A stretch of 64,000 bases of DNA from Pardosa pseudoannulata (Eukaryota > Arthropoda > Arachnida > Araneae > Lycosidae). This document shows positions 29,248 to 43,212 of the stretch, one piece after another. The notes beneath the pieces are model-generated. The model was not told the DNA's origin, ran no database searches, and was given only the letters and a program-made list of their open reading frames with translations. Both the position numbers and the translations under genes were made by a program. Every line of letters begins with the position of its first letter. Position 1 is the first letter of the stretch. The DNA is taken from contig CM063502.1 of the NCBI GenBank assembly GCA_032207245.1, forward strand, positions 43,377,162 to 43,441,161, in the 5' to 3' direction.

Positions 29248-29412
29248 AATCTTGCAGATACTTGTGCAAAGATACTTTCTGTCTATTGAACCTCGTACTT
29301 GTTTGCAATGGCCATCCTGACTGTCCTGATGGGACTGATGAACTAAACTGCACCCTGACTAACTCAAGTGTAACCGCTTCTGTGGATCCTTCTACTGACA
29401 TCGTACATTCTT
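29248..29412 (+). CDS. Internal exon encoding an LDL-receptor class A (LDLa) repeat
   Basis: Seen: a strong pyrimidine tract ending in AG (29246-29247) precedes a 165-bp open segment that ends at the donor gtaagt (29413). The only frame that fits reads about SCRYLCKDTFCLLNLVL followed by VCNGHPDCPDGTDELNC, then a Ser/Thr-rich linker. The final part matches the LDLa signature C-(D/N)G-x-x-DC-x-DG-(S/T)DE-x-x-C, whose acidic residues bind calcium. Six cysteines are present, although the spacing between the first three is tighter than usual. Both borders are phase 1, the usual arrangement for shuffled LDLa exons. Known: LDLa repeats are extracellular ligand-binding modules of lipoprotein receptors, LRPs, some leucine-rich-repeat GPCRs, serine proteases and matrix proteins. 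Inferred: the window lies within a large-intron gene for a surface or secreted protein on the + strand. The gene itself cannot be named from one repeat. The opposite-strand 88-codon open frame is a shadow. Confidence 0.8.
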
Positions 29413-30540
29413 GTAAGTACTCATTCATTACTATATTATGAGTGAACTATATATGCTTTTGAGAAACATAGCTATCCATCGGGAGAATTTTATACAGAAA
29501 TGATCATGTAAGTTTTAAAGTTATTCAATATACCACGGGAATAAAATATTATTTGCATGTTTACTTAAATATGCAATCTAGCTGTCTTGCCCGTTCCATA
29601 ATACTAAGATAAATATGCATGTATATTAAGCGTTTAGTATGTCTGTGGGGGAAATACTAAATGCTATATTGTCGTAATTATGAAATTTTAGTATACTTTC
29701 TATATCATCGCATTCGATTACCAAGGGATTGAAATGGTACTGATAAGAGTTCTACCTCTAAAGTCACCGTTATTGCAGTAAAGGAGTAATTCTTTATTCT
29801 ACAAAACATTTCCTAGATCTTTATAATTGTATAATATTTTACGTCGAAGTCTTTCTTCTGTTAAGCTCTCAATCGCCCACATTCAGGTAACGTTTAAAGG
29901 AGTTATTTCTGTACTAGGATTATAATATTAAGTTTTGAAAAAATGATCCACTAGCATTTTATATACAATTGTATAAGGTATCTGTAAGTTGAATGCAATG
30001 ATTCATAGCTGATTCGAAGCATATATTAAATTTATTGAAACAATTACATGTATATAGCAATAACAGCTGCCTTTTCTTTAGTAAAAACTCAATGAAGTGG
30101 ATTTTATGTGTAGTAGTTCATTTAGTGACTTTTCTCTGCTAATAAAATGCTTTAAAATTGCAACGCATTATTTTACAAAATATGTAATTAAGTGTTTTCA
30201 CGAAACAAACTCTAATTATGCTGTATTTGATGCACATATTAATACAGTACATTTTGATATGGTTATACTTCTGTTTTTATTTATTTATTTTTTTAATATC
30301 AAACTCGTCTTAGCAAATTAAATTTTTATAAATATATTATCTTGTCACAACAGGTGACAGTGATTTATTATTTAATTTCAGGGATAATTAAAAATTGTAT
30401 GACAAATTGTCGAATTTGGTTCATTATATAAACCATACTAAGAATTAGATTATAGCAGGGAAAATAATAACCTTTTAACCCTGCTAATGTAAACTATGCT
30501 TTATGCCACAAATGAAAAAAAATTTCATCAAGTGCTGTAA
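29413..30540. other. Probable intron downstream of the LDLa exon
   Basis: Starts with the consensus donor gtaagt. No second exon was recognised in this stretch. Confidence 0.5.
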
Positions 30541-31310
30541 CGTATTCAAACCTGCCAACTTTTGAATACTTAAAATAGTAGCAATTGACAACTTTTGAAA
30601 TCGAAATTGGAGCACACTTAATTTGCGAGGCAGGTTGGATGGCGAGTTTTTACACCATACATTCTGGGCAATCGCAAGCGTGCCATAACGCAATGCACAT
30701 ACTAAATGATTGTGTGTATGATGTTTACTGCTCAAAACAAACAATCAGTTCTACTAATATATCTAAAATCCCCTAAAAAATTTCGGATAGACAATATTTC
30801 ATTTTCAAAATATCATATACATTTATATACATTCCCGAACTGACCCCCCCCCCAATAAAAGGTTTAGATGAAGTATTTTATTTAGATTTATTTTATTTCT
30901 ACTTAAATGTTATTTCACACCTTAACATTTTTATTGTAAAAATATAATAATTTTTAGAAAACCTCAAATATACTGAGGAAAGAACACAGAAATATACTAT
31001 CACATTATAACTAGTATTATCAGACAAAAAATCTAATATTTTTAATCCAAAAATTTCTACCTTCGACAGAGTATCGTATTGCACCGTCGTTACTCGAAAA
31101 TTAATCGAAAAAGTTTTTTACGAATTTTTTTATATAGCTTGCGAAAATACATTCATCCATTTTGAATTCCGGGAAGCGATGTAATTTTCCTGTATATATT
31201 TTTTGACGAAAAATCGTATTCTTTTTCACCGATTTTCGTAGGATTGTAATTACTTGCTAAATTCTTAGAAACTACGATATTTTCATAGCAGTTGGCAGGT
31301 CTATTCAAAT
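30541..31310. mobile_element. Possible non-autonomous element bounded by inverted repeats
   Basis: Seen: ACCTGCCAACT at 30550-30560 and its complement AGTTGGCAGGT at 31290-31300, with partial similarity continuing inward for about 20 bp and outward for a few bases (attcaa on both sides). The 730-bp interior has no recognisable transposase. A poly-C run lies at about 30844-30853. Superfamily unknown. Confidence 0.3.
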
Positions 31311-31408
31311 TTATGCAACGTTTTAAAAAAATAAAAATAAATAAATTAGAATCCAAACGCTTCCCAAAATTTTTAATTATAAACGTTTATGAAACTGAAT
31401 TTAAAATA

Positions 31409-32839
<1,431 letters not shown>

Positions 32840-33720
32840 GCTTTAATAGTTAAGATATAAGTAAAAAACGAGTGTAAAGCATTATCTTTAACCTGTAACC
32901 TTATTTACTCAGTGTTTGTCTAATGGCTACAGTGAAACTCAATTTACAGGCATAGTAAAATATAGCTTGCAGTCTATGCAACTATATAAAAGAATCTATT
33001 TGTATTTTGAATTATACGTAATATTTTCAATGCTTTGCCATTTATATTACAGTATGATTCAATTTACTATTTGTGGATAGTATTTTTCAGACTTTTTAGG
33101 TAATAAATACTGTTTTTTTATCATTATCGTTTTAGTTTCTGATAATATGATTGAATAAAATAAAATAAAGTATAGGACAATGTAATGCACGCTTTTTAGT
33201 TTTGACTTCTCAGCAGTCTCTCTTTCCACAAAAGAAAATCAAAAAAATGAAAAGGAACTTCTTTCTAATTACATCTGAGTAAATAGTCAAAATATAACTA
33301 AAAACACGAGTATAAATCATTATCGGTGTCCTGTTAACCTGTTTATTATATATGACCCCATTTATATGTAGTGAACCACAATTTAATATACTAATAAGAA
33401 ATGGTATTGGTTACCTTCCCAGTGGTACAGAAAATGTATGTCATCACCAATTTTTAAAAATACAGTTCCATTTTTATAAATAATATCATAAATTTATTTC
33501 TTTATTTTACTAGTGCCTAATACTTGTTGAAGAAAAGCCTACATTTATTATTATTTAATAAATTTCTTTCAATATCCCAACCCCCAAATATTTCCTCGCA
33601 ATCCACGATCTGTCGCCCACTTATCTATACAACTATATAAAAGAATGAAATATACTTGAATTAGTTTTTTTCAATTCTTCGTCATTTATATTAAGTTAAT
33701 ATTCAATTTACCAATTTTGT
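32840..33720 (+). repeat. Old tandem duplication, about 430-bp and larger period
   Basis: Seen: aagatataagtaaaaaacgagtgtaaagcattatc (about 32850) versus aaaatataactaaaaacacgagtataaatcattatc (about 33292), and caactatataaaagaat with a following catttatatta block at about 32980 and 33629. Strongly diverged. Confidence 0.55.
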
Positions 33721-33889
33721 TTTCCAAACTCAAATAGCAAAACTGAAACTAAAAGTTTGAGTGTTATTTCATATTTTGCGGTTTTTTCACTTTAAACTTG
33801 AATTAACACTTAAATTATTACTTCTTTTAAATTCCCACTGTAAGTCCATTTTTCGAAAAAACCTAGTTGTTTAGTGAATAATTTTTTCT

Positions 33890-34465
33890 CATAACCAACA
33901 AATTATTCTTCCAGGTATGGATAAGGAATAATACGTTCTATTTTTTAATTAAAAGTATATCTGACAAATATATATCTTAAGTGTTATTTTAAATGCTTTA
34001 TTTAGTCGAGAAACTTATTTGTACTTTCCAATGAAGCAAACCTGTACCAACACCCTGTTTTCGAAAAAAAATTACACATTTTTACTTAAGATGCTTTTTT
34101 TTGTACAAAATAAAATAACCAACAAATTTTGTGCAAAACAACAAGATTTTGTGAAAACACAAAATTTGTCACAAAATTTTTTTTCGACAAAATTTTAGGA
34201 AAAATAAATTTTGTAATTTTTTGTGCAAAATTTAATAACTAACAGACTATTCTTCCAGGTATGAATAAGTAATAATACGTTTCATTTTTTTAGCAAAAAG
34301 TATATCTGAAAATATATATCTTAAATGTTTTTTAAATGCTTTATTTAGTCTCGAAACTTTTCTGTACTTCCCATTGATGCAATCCTGTATGAACACGCTG
34401 TTTTAGAAAATACTACACATTTTTACTTAACGTGTTCCTTTCTTTGTATAAAATAAAATATATTT
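33890..34465 (+). repeat. Tandem duplication, 344-bp period
   Basis: Seen: tattcttccaggtatg at about 33904 and 34248, followed in both by aataatacgtt, aaaagtatatctga, aatgctttatttagtc, tctgtact or ttgtacttcc and cacatttttacttaa. Between them sits an insertion-like run of caaaattttg motifs (34122-34235). Confidence 0.8.
34122..34169. repeat. 12-bp perfect inverted repeat
   Basis: Seen: acaaattttgtg (34122-34133) and cacaaaatttgt (34158-34169). More copies of the same short motif follow to 34235. Confidence 0.7.
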
Positions 34466-34822
34466 TACAAAGTAGTATTTGCACAATTGTAGTCTTCAGT
34501 TTACATTACAGAATTGTTATATTACAATTATATAAAACAATATCCTTCCTCATTCTTCTAAATATTTTTATATCATACAATCATTAATAACATCAGTTAA
34601 CAGTTATTCCAAGGAATACACTATAACTAAAAATTAACCTTTCTTTTCTAGAGCTATACTTATTTTACATTTTATATATAATTTTAAAAATACTGAATCC
34701 CAGTCTTAAAACAACTTCTATTTACGATGTAAATATTTCCCAAATGACACTTAAAGCAGTCGCAATTACTGGTGGTATATAAACTTAGGCATATAAACGT
34801 ATATAATATATAGTATAGAAGG

Positions 34823-34826
<4 letters not shown>
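34466..34826. other. No gene seen
   Basis: AT-rich unique DNA between repeats. Confidence 0.6.
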
Positions 34827-34912
<86 letters not shown>

Positions 34913-34920
34913 GTGTGTGT
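34827..34920 (+). repeat. (AT)n microsatellite
   Basis: Seen: about 82 bp of (TA)n ending in a short (GT)n. Confidence 0.95.
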
Positions 34921-35375
34921 TTATTATATATATTTTCCTGCTTTCATGGAACCCTTTTTAAGGGAAGAAAAATTTACGAGAAATTGCATGAGATGATGAA
35001 CACTATGTAAATTTCATGAATGAAAGCCTAATTTCAAAATTTTAAAGTTTTAGAATTAAATTTTAATGGAGGAGATTAAACATGGTTTATTGTTTCTGCT
35101 GGAACCTATTTTCTGTAAAAGTGATTCAATTTTAAACCTTTGGCTTCGAAAGCTATTTAATTTTGCCTATATTTTCATGAAAAATATTAAGGCTTCAAAT
35201 AGATCTATTTGTTTAATTGTCCGAAGAACTCTATTATTTTTTTGGAAATATATTCAGAGATCGTGATATTAAATGAAAATGTTTTATAAGGAGTTTAGAA
35301 ATTGAAAATATGCTGAAGCTTTTTTGTAACCATTATATTTTAATAAAGATATATTCGCGTAGGTATTTTGTATAG

Positions 35376-35377
<2 letters not shown>
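34921..35377. other. No gene supported
   Basis: A 66-codon frame (35066-35266) without domain. Confidence 0.55.

Positions 35378-35451
<74 letters not shown>
35378..35451 (+). repeat. (AT)n microsatellite
   Basis: Seen: about 73 bp of uninterrupted (AT)n. Confidence 0.95.
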
Positions 35452-35452
<1 letters not shown>

Positions 35453-35592
35453 CATATTCAGGAGTTCGTCGCAAATCATAATAATAAAATCATGGAATAC
35501 TTCACTCGCCCTGTCACGTGACCATCAAAACCGGAAACACAACGATACCACTCTCATAATATAGAATCTTGGTCAACTGCAATTTTTACTGT

Positions 35593-35966
<374 letters not shown>

Positions 35967-37090
35967 CTATAAAAATGCTAAATATAGTTACACCAGTAAT
36001 AGTCTGAGAAATGCTTCCCCAATGTATATTGTATTTTTCTTTTGGTAACAGTGTATAAAGTCAAATTTGAACAAATGAATGTACAATTGTAGTATTATAT
36101 GCATATGCGTATTTTCGTTTTGAGGGAATGAATTTCTAAAATATACGGCAATAACGTATATCTCTATATCTAGCTTTCGATTTCCTGAGTTAATTTTATA
36201 TACAATACACTCTGAATTTCACTCACGTCTTGGATAAAAATATCCTCTGGAGCCATTATATTAGAGACTGTAAATAGTTACCTGTAACATACTCATTGAA
36301 CTTTAAATACAACCCCCATGTTGGGCACGTATTTCTATTCTTTGAAAACCTGCCCCATGTAGGTTGATGAATCTCGTAGATCATATCGGCAGTGATGAGA
36401 AAAGACAAGACTACAAGTGACCCTATCTTTTACGCTCCACAGCTTTCATGCAAGCCCAGAAAACCTTTAGTTAGCAAGCTAACCTAAAACTTCTTCAAAT
36501 TCACAAATAGTTCTGACGGCAACTCAGCTCTATGAAATTTTTAAAGTTGTGGGTAAGTAAGGCTGCTAAAATATGCTTCAACTATTCGTTTGTTATGTGT
36601 ATTTTATAGTATTCAAGCCTTTTGGTCTTTAGATATGTTACAATATATGTAAAGATACTTTTTTCTCTCTATTTGGGTATTGTCTAACATTTCAAAATTT
36701 CATATTGTAGCTAAAAACTATATTATAAACTTATATAGCGAAAATCAAGAGGTATTTATACAATATTTAATTTTTCATGTGATGAACAGTTTATCAATAA
36801 ATGTGGGTATCTCGAGCAAATTCTTCATTTTTCAGGATTTTTGACTTCGTTTATAAATGATTGCATTATTGCATTTACTATTTTAAAAATTCATGTGTAA
36901 AAAGTCAGTGTTCCAGTACAATGATAAGAAAAAGTGTGTGAAACCTTTAAATAAAAACTTTCCACATTTTTCCCTAATTAAACTTTTTATATAAATTTCT
37001 AAACAGGTAACTGCTTATTTAATGCATGAACAAGACCTATAAACTTGAAAACCTTCTATAAACAGATGTGAACATAACACACGCTGCACT

Positions 37091-37092
<2 letters not shown>
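35967..37092. other. No gene seen
   Basis: A less AT-rich stretch at 36290-36550 has no open frame of note and no recognisable repeat. Confidence 0.5.
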
Positions 37093-37133
<41 letters not shown>

Positions 37134-37158
37134 TACATATAGATAGATAGATAGATAG
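37093..37158 (+). repeat. Compound microsatellite (AC)n(ATAC)(GATA)n
   Basis: Seen: about 37 bp of (AC)n, then acatacatat and five gata units. Confidence 0.95.
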
Positions 37159-37434
37159 TCCCTTTGCAGTCTTTGGTCTGGATAAAAGTTCCAAATGAAT
37201 GCTTATTTCTAGTTCATAAATTTAGATAATATTGAATAACAGCAATAAAAACAAATTTTAAAGCAAAGGAATTTATTTTCTTAAAAAGAAGAACACAATT
37301 TAACAGAAATAACGCGTTTTAACCAAGCAGTCCGGGTGGATGTTGCACGGGCATGATACAGACAATGCCACAAACCGACATGCAAATGGTTAAAAAGTAG
37401 GATAACAGCAGTTAGTACCGGGGGTAATTAATAT

Positions 37435-38110
37435 TATATTTTTAAAGGTTTTTATTGTACATTAACAATTTCCACGATGCAAGTTGCGGATTTGTACCCT
37501 AGGGCATACCAAGAAGCATAGGTCAACATTTCCTTAAGGTAGGTTCAGTTATTTTTAATTTATCCTGGAAAAACATAAAACATCCTTCCTCTTTGCATAA
37601 TAGTATAGTCATAGTTTCTATAAATTACCAATGTTTTAAATCCTTCTTTTATGAACGCGTTTTAAATATCTTACAATTCTTATTCATAAATACTTTTTTC
37701 CAGTTACTACTGAAAACATAAAGTAGTCGTTCACAATAAATTTAAAATAATTTTTTCAGTTAAATGTAGGTAACCATAAAAACAGAAATAATGTTAACTA
37801 TTGTAAAAAAAATCAATTGTGAAAAAAAGGAAAATTTTATTCTCCAATCTAGTTCGGATCCTGGAAATCCCGCTTGGACGGTTTCCTTTTAACACCCAAG
37901 ACACCTACGGACCTGTAAACTGTTCAAGAAGTGGTTAACAACGATTGGGTTGACAATTACTAGCATCGTGACTCGGAGTCATAATATTTGTAATGTTTTT
38001 AATGGAAGTTAAATATTTTCAAGATGCAACAAGAGGCTTGGAACTGTAAGTTATACCAAGAAATATGGGTTATGATAGATTCAGTAGTTATTTCATATAA
38101 TATATTGACA
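37435..38110 (+). repeat. Old duplication, about 547-bp period
   Basis: Seen: gatgcaa(gt/ca)..gta..accaagaa-catagg(gt) blocks at about 37475-37550 and 38020-38095. The preceding GC-rich stretches (37.32 and 37.86 kb) may be the start of each copy but match poorly. Confidence 0.45.
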
Positions 38111-38754
38111 AAAGTAACCAGACACTTACGATTTTAGACGTTTTGTCGAATTTCTAGAAAAGAACTTCACGAACTATTATGAAACTCGTAAAGAGCATGT
38201 TAGATTCCCCACAGAGTGTTTATACACTTTTACATTGATTTTGGGTACGTTTACTTAATATTTACACAGTAAATACTATTTATTAATGCTTCATCCGATA
38301 ACCCTTTCTCTGGACTCCAGAAATTTATTTGATAGCAGATCTTTTGTAAGCTTTCCAGTGTTATACATTTCCACTCCTCTTTCAGAACATTAAAGAAACT
38401 GAAGTGTATGATTTTAATGGTCATTGAAAATAAAAATGTCTATTTTATAATGCAAAAACGTTGTTAAATGAATAGTATTAAAATTTCTAAGTGAAATTTA
38501 AGTGAAAATATTTGTCTGGAGGGAAATACTGTCAATTATTTCTTCAGGCAATATCCGAAATATGTGCTTACTAATTCAGATATGTCTTAAGAGAAATTGC
38601 TGGTAACAAGTATAAATCCCCTATGCAAAAAAATTCTAGATTTTTTTTTCAATACATCTGTAACAAAAGTATATAAATAATAAACCAAATATTATAACTT
38701 CAAAATCCTTTAATACAAAATGTTTTCCCTTTTTTGCGGAGGTATGTGTCTAAA
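38111..38754. other. No gene seen
   Basis: AT-rich unique sequence. Confidence 0.6.
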
Positions 38755-39090
38755 CAGAAAACATTTTGTAGAATCGTACATGAAAATTATATAGGAGATC
38801 AATGATGATCTTTAAATGGATGTGAGATAAATGGAACTAAATTGTGAATGCTGATGAAGCAGGGATTTATCTGAATGACTGAAATAAAAAAGCTTATTTA
38901 TTACCGAAACATTCTTTATTTATAACATAAGCATTTTGTAGAATCATGTATGAAATTTTTAGGAGATAAATAGTAATCTTCAAATGGAAAATATAAGATA
39001 AATGGAAATAAGCTGTGAAACTTAATGAAGCATAATTTTATGTAAATAACTGTAAGGTAAAAGGCTTATTTACTATCGAAATAAAGAAAA
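38755..39090 (+). repeat. Tandem duplication, 170-bp unit
   Basis: Seen: cattttgtagaatc at 38762 and 38932, followed in both by atgaaa, taggagat, gataaatgga, tgaagca and ggcttattta (aagcttattta) blocks. Confidence 0.8.
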
Positions 39091-40039
39091 TATATATAGA
39101 CATGTTTGTGTCAATGTAAAGCAAATTTCTTTAAGTGGTTTACGTTTGTAGTAAGGCTCTCCTACAATGGAAAATTAAATCTAAAAATAATATGGAAATG
39201 GTAAAATCTCTCCGTACTATTAAGAGAAAATTTTACACGCGATAGAAAGAGAGTAGTAGAAATTCCATATTTTTACCTAATGACATTCAAAGACTGAAAT
39301 TTCATAACTATTAACCTACAAATCATACGTCAAAAAATACAACCACATTTCTTGAAACAATAAAGACTGATACAGATGTTACGTACATAACATTTCGACA
39401 TGTTCCTGCAAAAGTCCTCTGATGTTTTATCATTTATCTCTGATGTTTTATTGTACATTTAGTCCAATAAAAAGTGCTCGTTATAAGCAACAGCCCTTCA
39501 CGACTAATAAACTCTGGAATGTTTGCTATACATCTCTTTGAATATGAGTGCGAAAATTAAAACATGTTATTAAAAGCAATGCCATAATAGCTTGGCCTAA
39601 AATGTATTTTAGGGATTATTTTTTACATATAGATCGAATATTATTTAATTTTGTTTATTTTCCCTTATTTACCTTCAGGAGAAAACTATTGCTGAAATAC
39701 ATGACATCTAACATACATAATTTATACATTTTTGTTTCTAATGTTTTATACATAATTTTTTTTATAAATAAGCTTATTTTCATCAATTTATTTTCTCTTT
39801 CATGCTTGTTTCTTTGCATTTTTAAAAAACGTTTTGAAATTTTTAAACTCTTTTCTGGAAAAATCAGATTTTTTTTTCAAATATAGTCAACTAATTTCTC
39901 CTTTGTGAACTCTTGTCTAAACTTTGTAACAGTTGTTAGTAAAGTTAATATTTCGTACATTTAGCTAAAGTTCAAAATTAAAATAAAATATTTACGAATG
40001 TTAAAATGCGCTGTAAAAGTTTTTTTATGTAGGTTCTGT
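39091..40039. other. No gene supported
   Basis: The 112-codon frame at 39548-39886 is Phe/Ile/Lys-rich, as expected from AT-rich DNA, and has no domain. Confidence 0.55.
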
Positions 40040-40884
40040 CTTTCACTTTTTCTGATTTTCTGCATCTACGTCATCCAACACTACAATATCATGAAACAGG
40101 ACCAAATATTTCATTTTTACCCAGCTATATTTTGAGTTATATGTATATACACACATGTACTGACATATTAACATAATTATAGTTCCAAAAATATTTATTC
40201 GTACTTGGGTGGGTGAGCAGCGTAACATATCGATATTTACCAAAATGTCGAATTTAAACTTTATGACTACTTCAACGCTTTTGTATAAACTTCGTATATT
40301 CGGAAGTAGAAAAACTAAGAGTGATCACTAATATTTTGATCCCGTTAATTCCATAATTCCTGCCAAAATCATGGCAATAGTTCTGAAAATATTTATTCTG
40401 TCATGAGCGAGTGAGAAGTTAAAGATATCGATATTCACTAAAATATGGAAATTAAATTTTAGGAAATTGGTTAAGATAATGTTTAGAAACTCTTCATAAC
40501 TTTGTTTTCACTCTCCAATGATATTCGGTGGCTGCGTGTTTTTCTCTCTGGGATATATTTATATAGACACAGATTGACGGTTGCATATATACAAATACAA
40601 ACACCGCTATGATTACATAAATATTTGATTGTACTTGGGTGATTGAGAAGTCTAAGATGTTGATGTCCACCAAAATACCAAAAATAAATTTTATAACTAT
40701 TACAATGCTTTCTATAAGTTTAATATACACGAAAGTAGAAAAGTTGAAGCAATCGCTAATATTTAGATGTGGTCAATTAGAACCTATAATCTCTGCGAAT
40801 TGATTAAAATAATGTTTAGAAACTCTTCATTAATTTTCTTTCACTCACCGCTGGCACCCTATGTCTGCATGTTTTACTCTTTCA

Positions 40885-41054
<170 letters not shown>

Positions 41055-41443
41055 TAATATTAAAATCCCTTATTTACGTATTTTAATATTAATTTAATAT
41101 TAATTTAACTTTTGTTCATAAAGTACGTTCGGGATTTACGCGGTAATTCTGATTTTTCCCTCCAGACATGCTATAGACTTAATTCAGCCTCTGTCTGTAC
41201 TACTTTAGCCAATAGTTAGCGAGTTCTCTTTAAACATGGGTATTTTTTATCACGTGATCAGTTGTGCTTAGGGATTATTCGTAGTCTTTTTACCTGAGGA
41301 ATCCCTACTTGAAAAGCGTATGTGCGGGATCACATTGTCTATGTGCACGAGGTTGTAGAAGTGTTTGCCTGTTGTATGGATTTCATGTTTCTTACCAGAA
41401 ATAAACTGTGTTGTGATTTTGAATGAGTCTCGCCCATATTACA

Positions 41444-41688
<245 letters not shown>

Positions 41689-41929
41689 AATACTAAAATA
41701 TCGAAACTAAGTTTTAGGACTTTACAATGCTTTCTCTGAGTTTCTTCTACGCCAAAGTCTAAAGGCTTGTAGTGATCCCTTAATATTTAGATCTTGTCAA
41801 AATGAGAAAACTGGTTAAAATAATATGTTTGGAAGCTGTTCATTAATTTTTTTGCGCACATTTCCTTGCACCCCGAGGCTGCGTGGATTACACTTTGGGA
41901 AACATTGGATTAGATAGATGAGTTTGTTG

Positions 41930-42125
41930 TGGCCGCGAGAGACCTGCCGACGGGGTTGTTGTCCGATCACGGAAGAGACCTTGAGCACCTGCTACTCTCG
42001 CGCGCGCTCATGCCTTTTTTTTTTCTTTTACTGCCAATCTCAAGGACGAAAGCAAATACCGAGGCCAAAACCCTACTTTGCCCTCAGTCCAGGTGTCTCA
42101 CACTCTCAATTTTTTGTCTCACAGA
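41930..42125. other. GC-rich unique island with T-run
   Basis: Seen: gtggccgcgagagacctgcc, then gtccgatcacggaag and ctctcgcgcgcgctcatgcc, ending in ttttttttt (42018-42026). Open on + in two frames, up to 73 codons, with no domain. A 10-bp match to the eukaryotic 5S rRNA phrase GTCCGATCAC plus a T-run hints at a Pol III-derived repeat, but the rest of 5S is absent. Confidence 0.3.
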
Positions 42126-42170
42126 TACTCCTTAGATAAACATTACCAGGCCCGGAAGAATTGATTTCGA

Positions 42171-42487
42171 ACTCTGGATTTTTGTCGCTTTAAAGTTATA
42201 TTACAATTAATACCCTCTAAAATGCCTTGAAAGTTTCCATATATGTACTGTTATGAATATACAATCCCATATATTCATGACTATATCAATGACTAGGAAA
42301 CAAAGAATGCGCTGTTAACTCTGGATTTTTGTCACTTTTAAGTTATATTACAATTACTACCCTCTAAAATGCCTGAACGTTTCCATATATGTGCTGTTAT
42401 AAATATACAATCCCATATTTTATCCATTGATCTATTCATGTATTCATGAATAGATCAATGACTAGGAAACTAAAAATGCGCTGTTTC
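42171..42487 (+). repeat. Tandem duplication, 147-bp unit, second copy expanded
   Basis: Seen: actctggatttttgtc at 42171 and 42318, then agttatattacaatta, taccctctaaaatgcct, tttccatatatg, aatatacaatcccatat and tcaatgactaggaaac in each. A weaker third start lies at 42615 (acctggattttcaccgct). The second copy is longer by about 22 bp because of the palindrome listed next. Confidence 0.85.
42425..42460. repeat. Perfect 16-bp inverted repeat, 4-nt loop
   Basis: Seen: cattgatctattcatg - tatt - catgaatagatcaatg. Present only in the second copy of the 147-bp duplication. Confidence 0.9.
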
Positions 42488-43124
42488 TGTATAGTTACAC
42501 AGGTTAAATACTATTTTTTTTATTTTGTATCATATATTCACTTCTACATATAGAAAGATGTATAGTATATAGGTGCGTTTGAGAGAAAGACAGTGAGAAG
42601 AATGGGTTTTGAAACCTGGATTTTCACCGCTATTGAGACCATAACTCCCTACCCATTCATTCAGAGTTAATATCAGCTAAAAGGCGTCCAAATCCGTGAA
42701 TCACACTCCCCTTTAAAGACTAGCCAGGGAAAGAATTAAGGTGTAGAAAAATACCTCTTTCTTCCAGGGTAATTGCAGAAGTTAACCTCCTTTCACATGA
42801 GCCTTGGCATTTGCTGGAGCTGAATTTTAAAACGGCCGATTCCGCTGCTGTAAAAAGTACAGTAATAAAAAATAACAGTTGAAAATTTTCAAAAAATGCA
42901 ACTGCATCTGATAATGACAGGCTAGCGGATCGAATTCATTTCTTCATTATCCTCTTTACTCTTCTGCTTTTAATATTTTCCTCAAAACTTAATGATTGTT
43001 TTCATGCGATTCATTAAAAATAGTGAAAAGAAAAGTAGATGTCACATTTCGTATCAAGCAAAAAAAAAAAAGAACAATCCATGGAATCATGGAATTGTAC
43101 TTACGTCTGATCACGTGACTTCTG
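42488..43124. other. No gene seen
   Basis: Unique sequence of mixed composition. Confidence 0.5.
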
Positions 43125-43212
43125 ACATCATTGCCGGCTGCAGTCTTGAATTTACAGTCATCCCGTTTAGAGATCAATGTCTTTGCCAACTGAGTTACCG
43201 CGGCTCCTCTAA
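43125..43212 (-). mobile_element. Degraded tRNA-like SINE head
   Basis: Seen on the minus strand: GCGGTAACTCAGTTGGC (complement of 43185-43202) matches a tRNA A box, and TAAATTCAAGACT (complement of 43142-43154) matches a B box, about 35 bp further on. The flanking arms do not pair as a tRNA, so this is a relic rather than a tRNA gene. Confidence 0.5.

Noticed and set aside
29162..29428. 88-codon minus-strand frame
   Set aside because: Shadow of the LDLa exon, whose + strand frame has domain, splice and phase support.
30474..30490. TTAACCCTGCTAATG as another piggyBac end
   Set aside because: Resembles the 46.2-kb MITE end, but no partner end is found nearby.
39548..39886. 112-codon + frame
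   Set aside because: Phe/Ile/Lys/Leu-rich composition expected from AT-rich DNA; no domain and no splice or promoter support.
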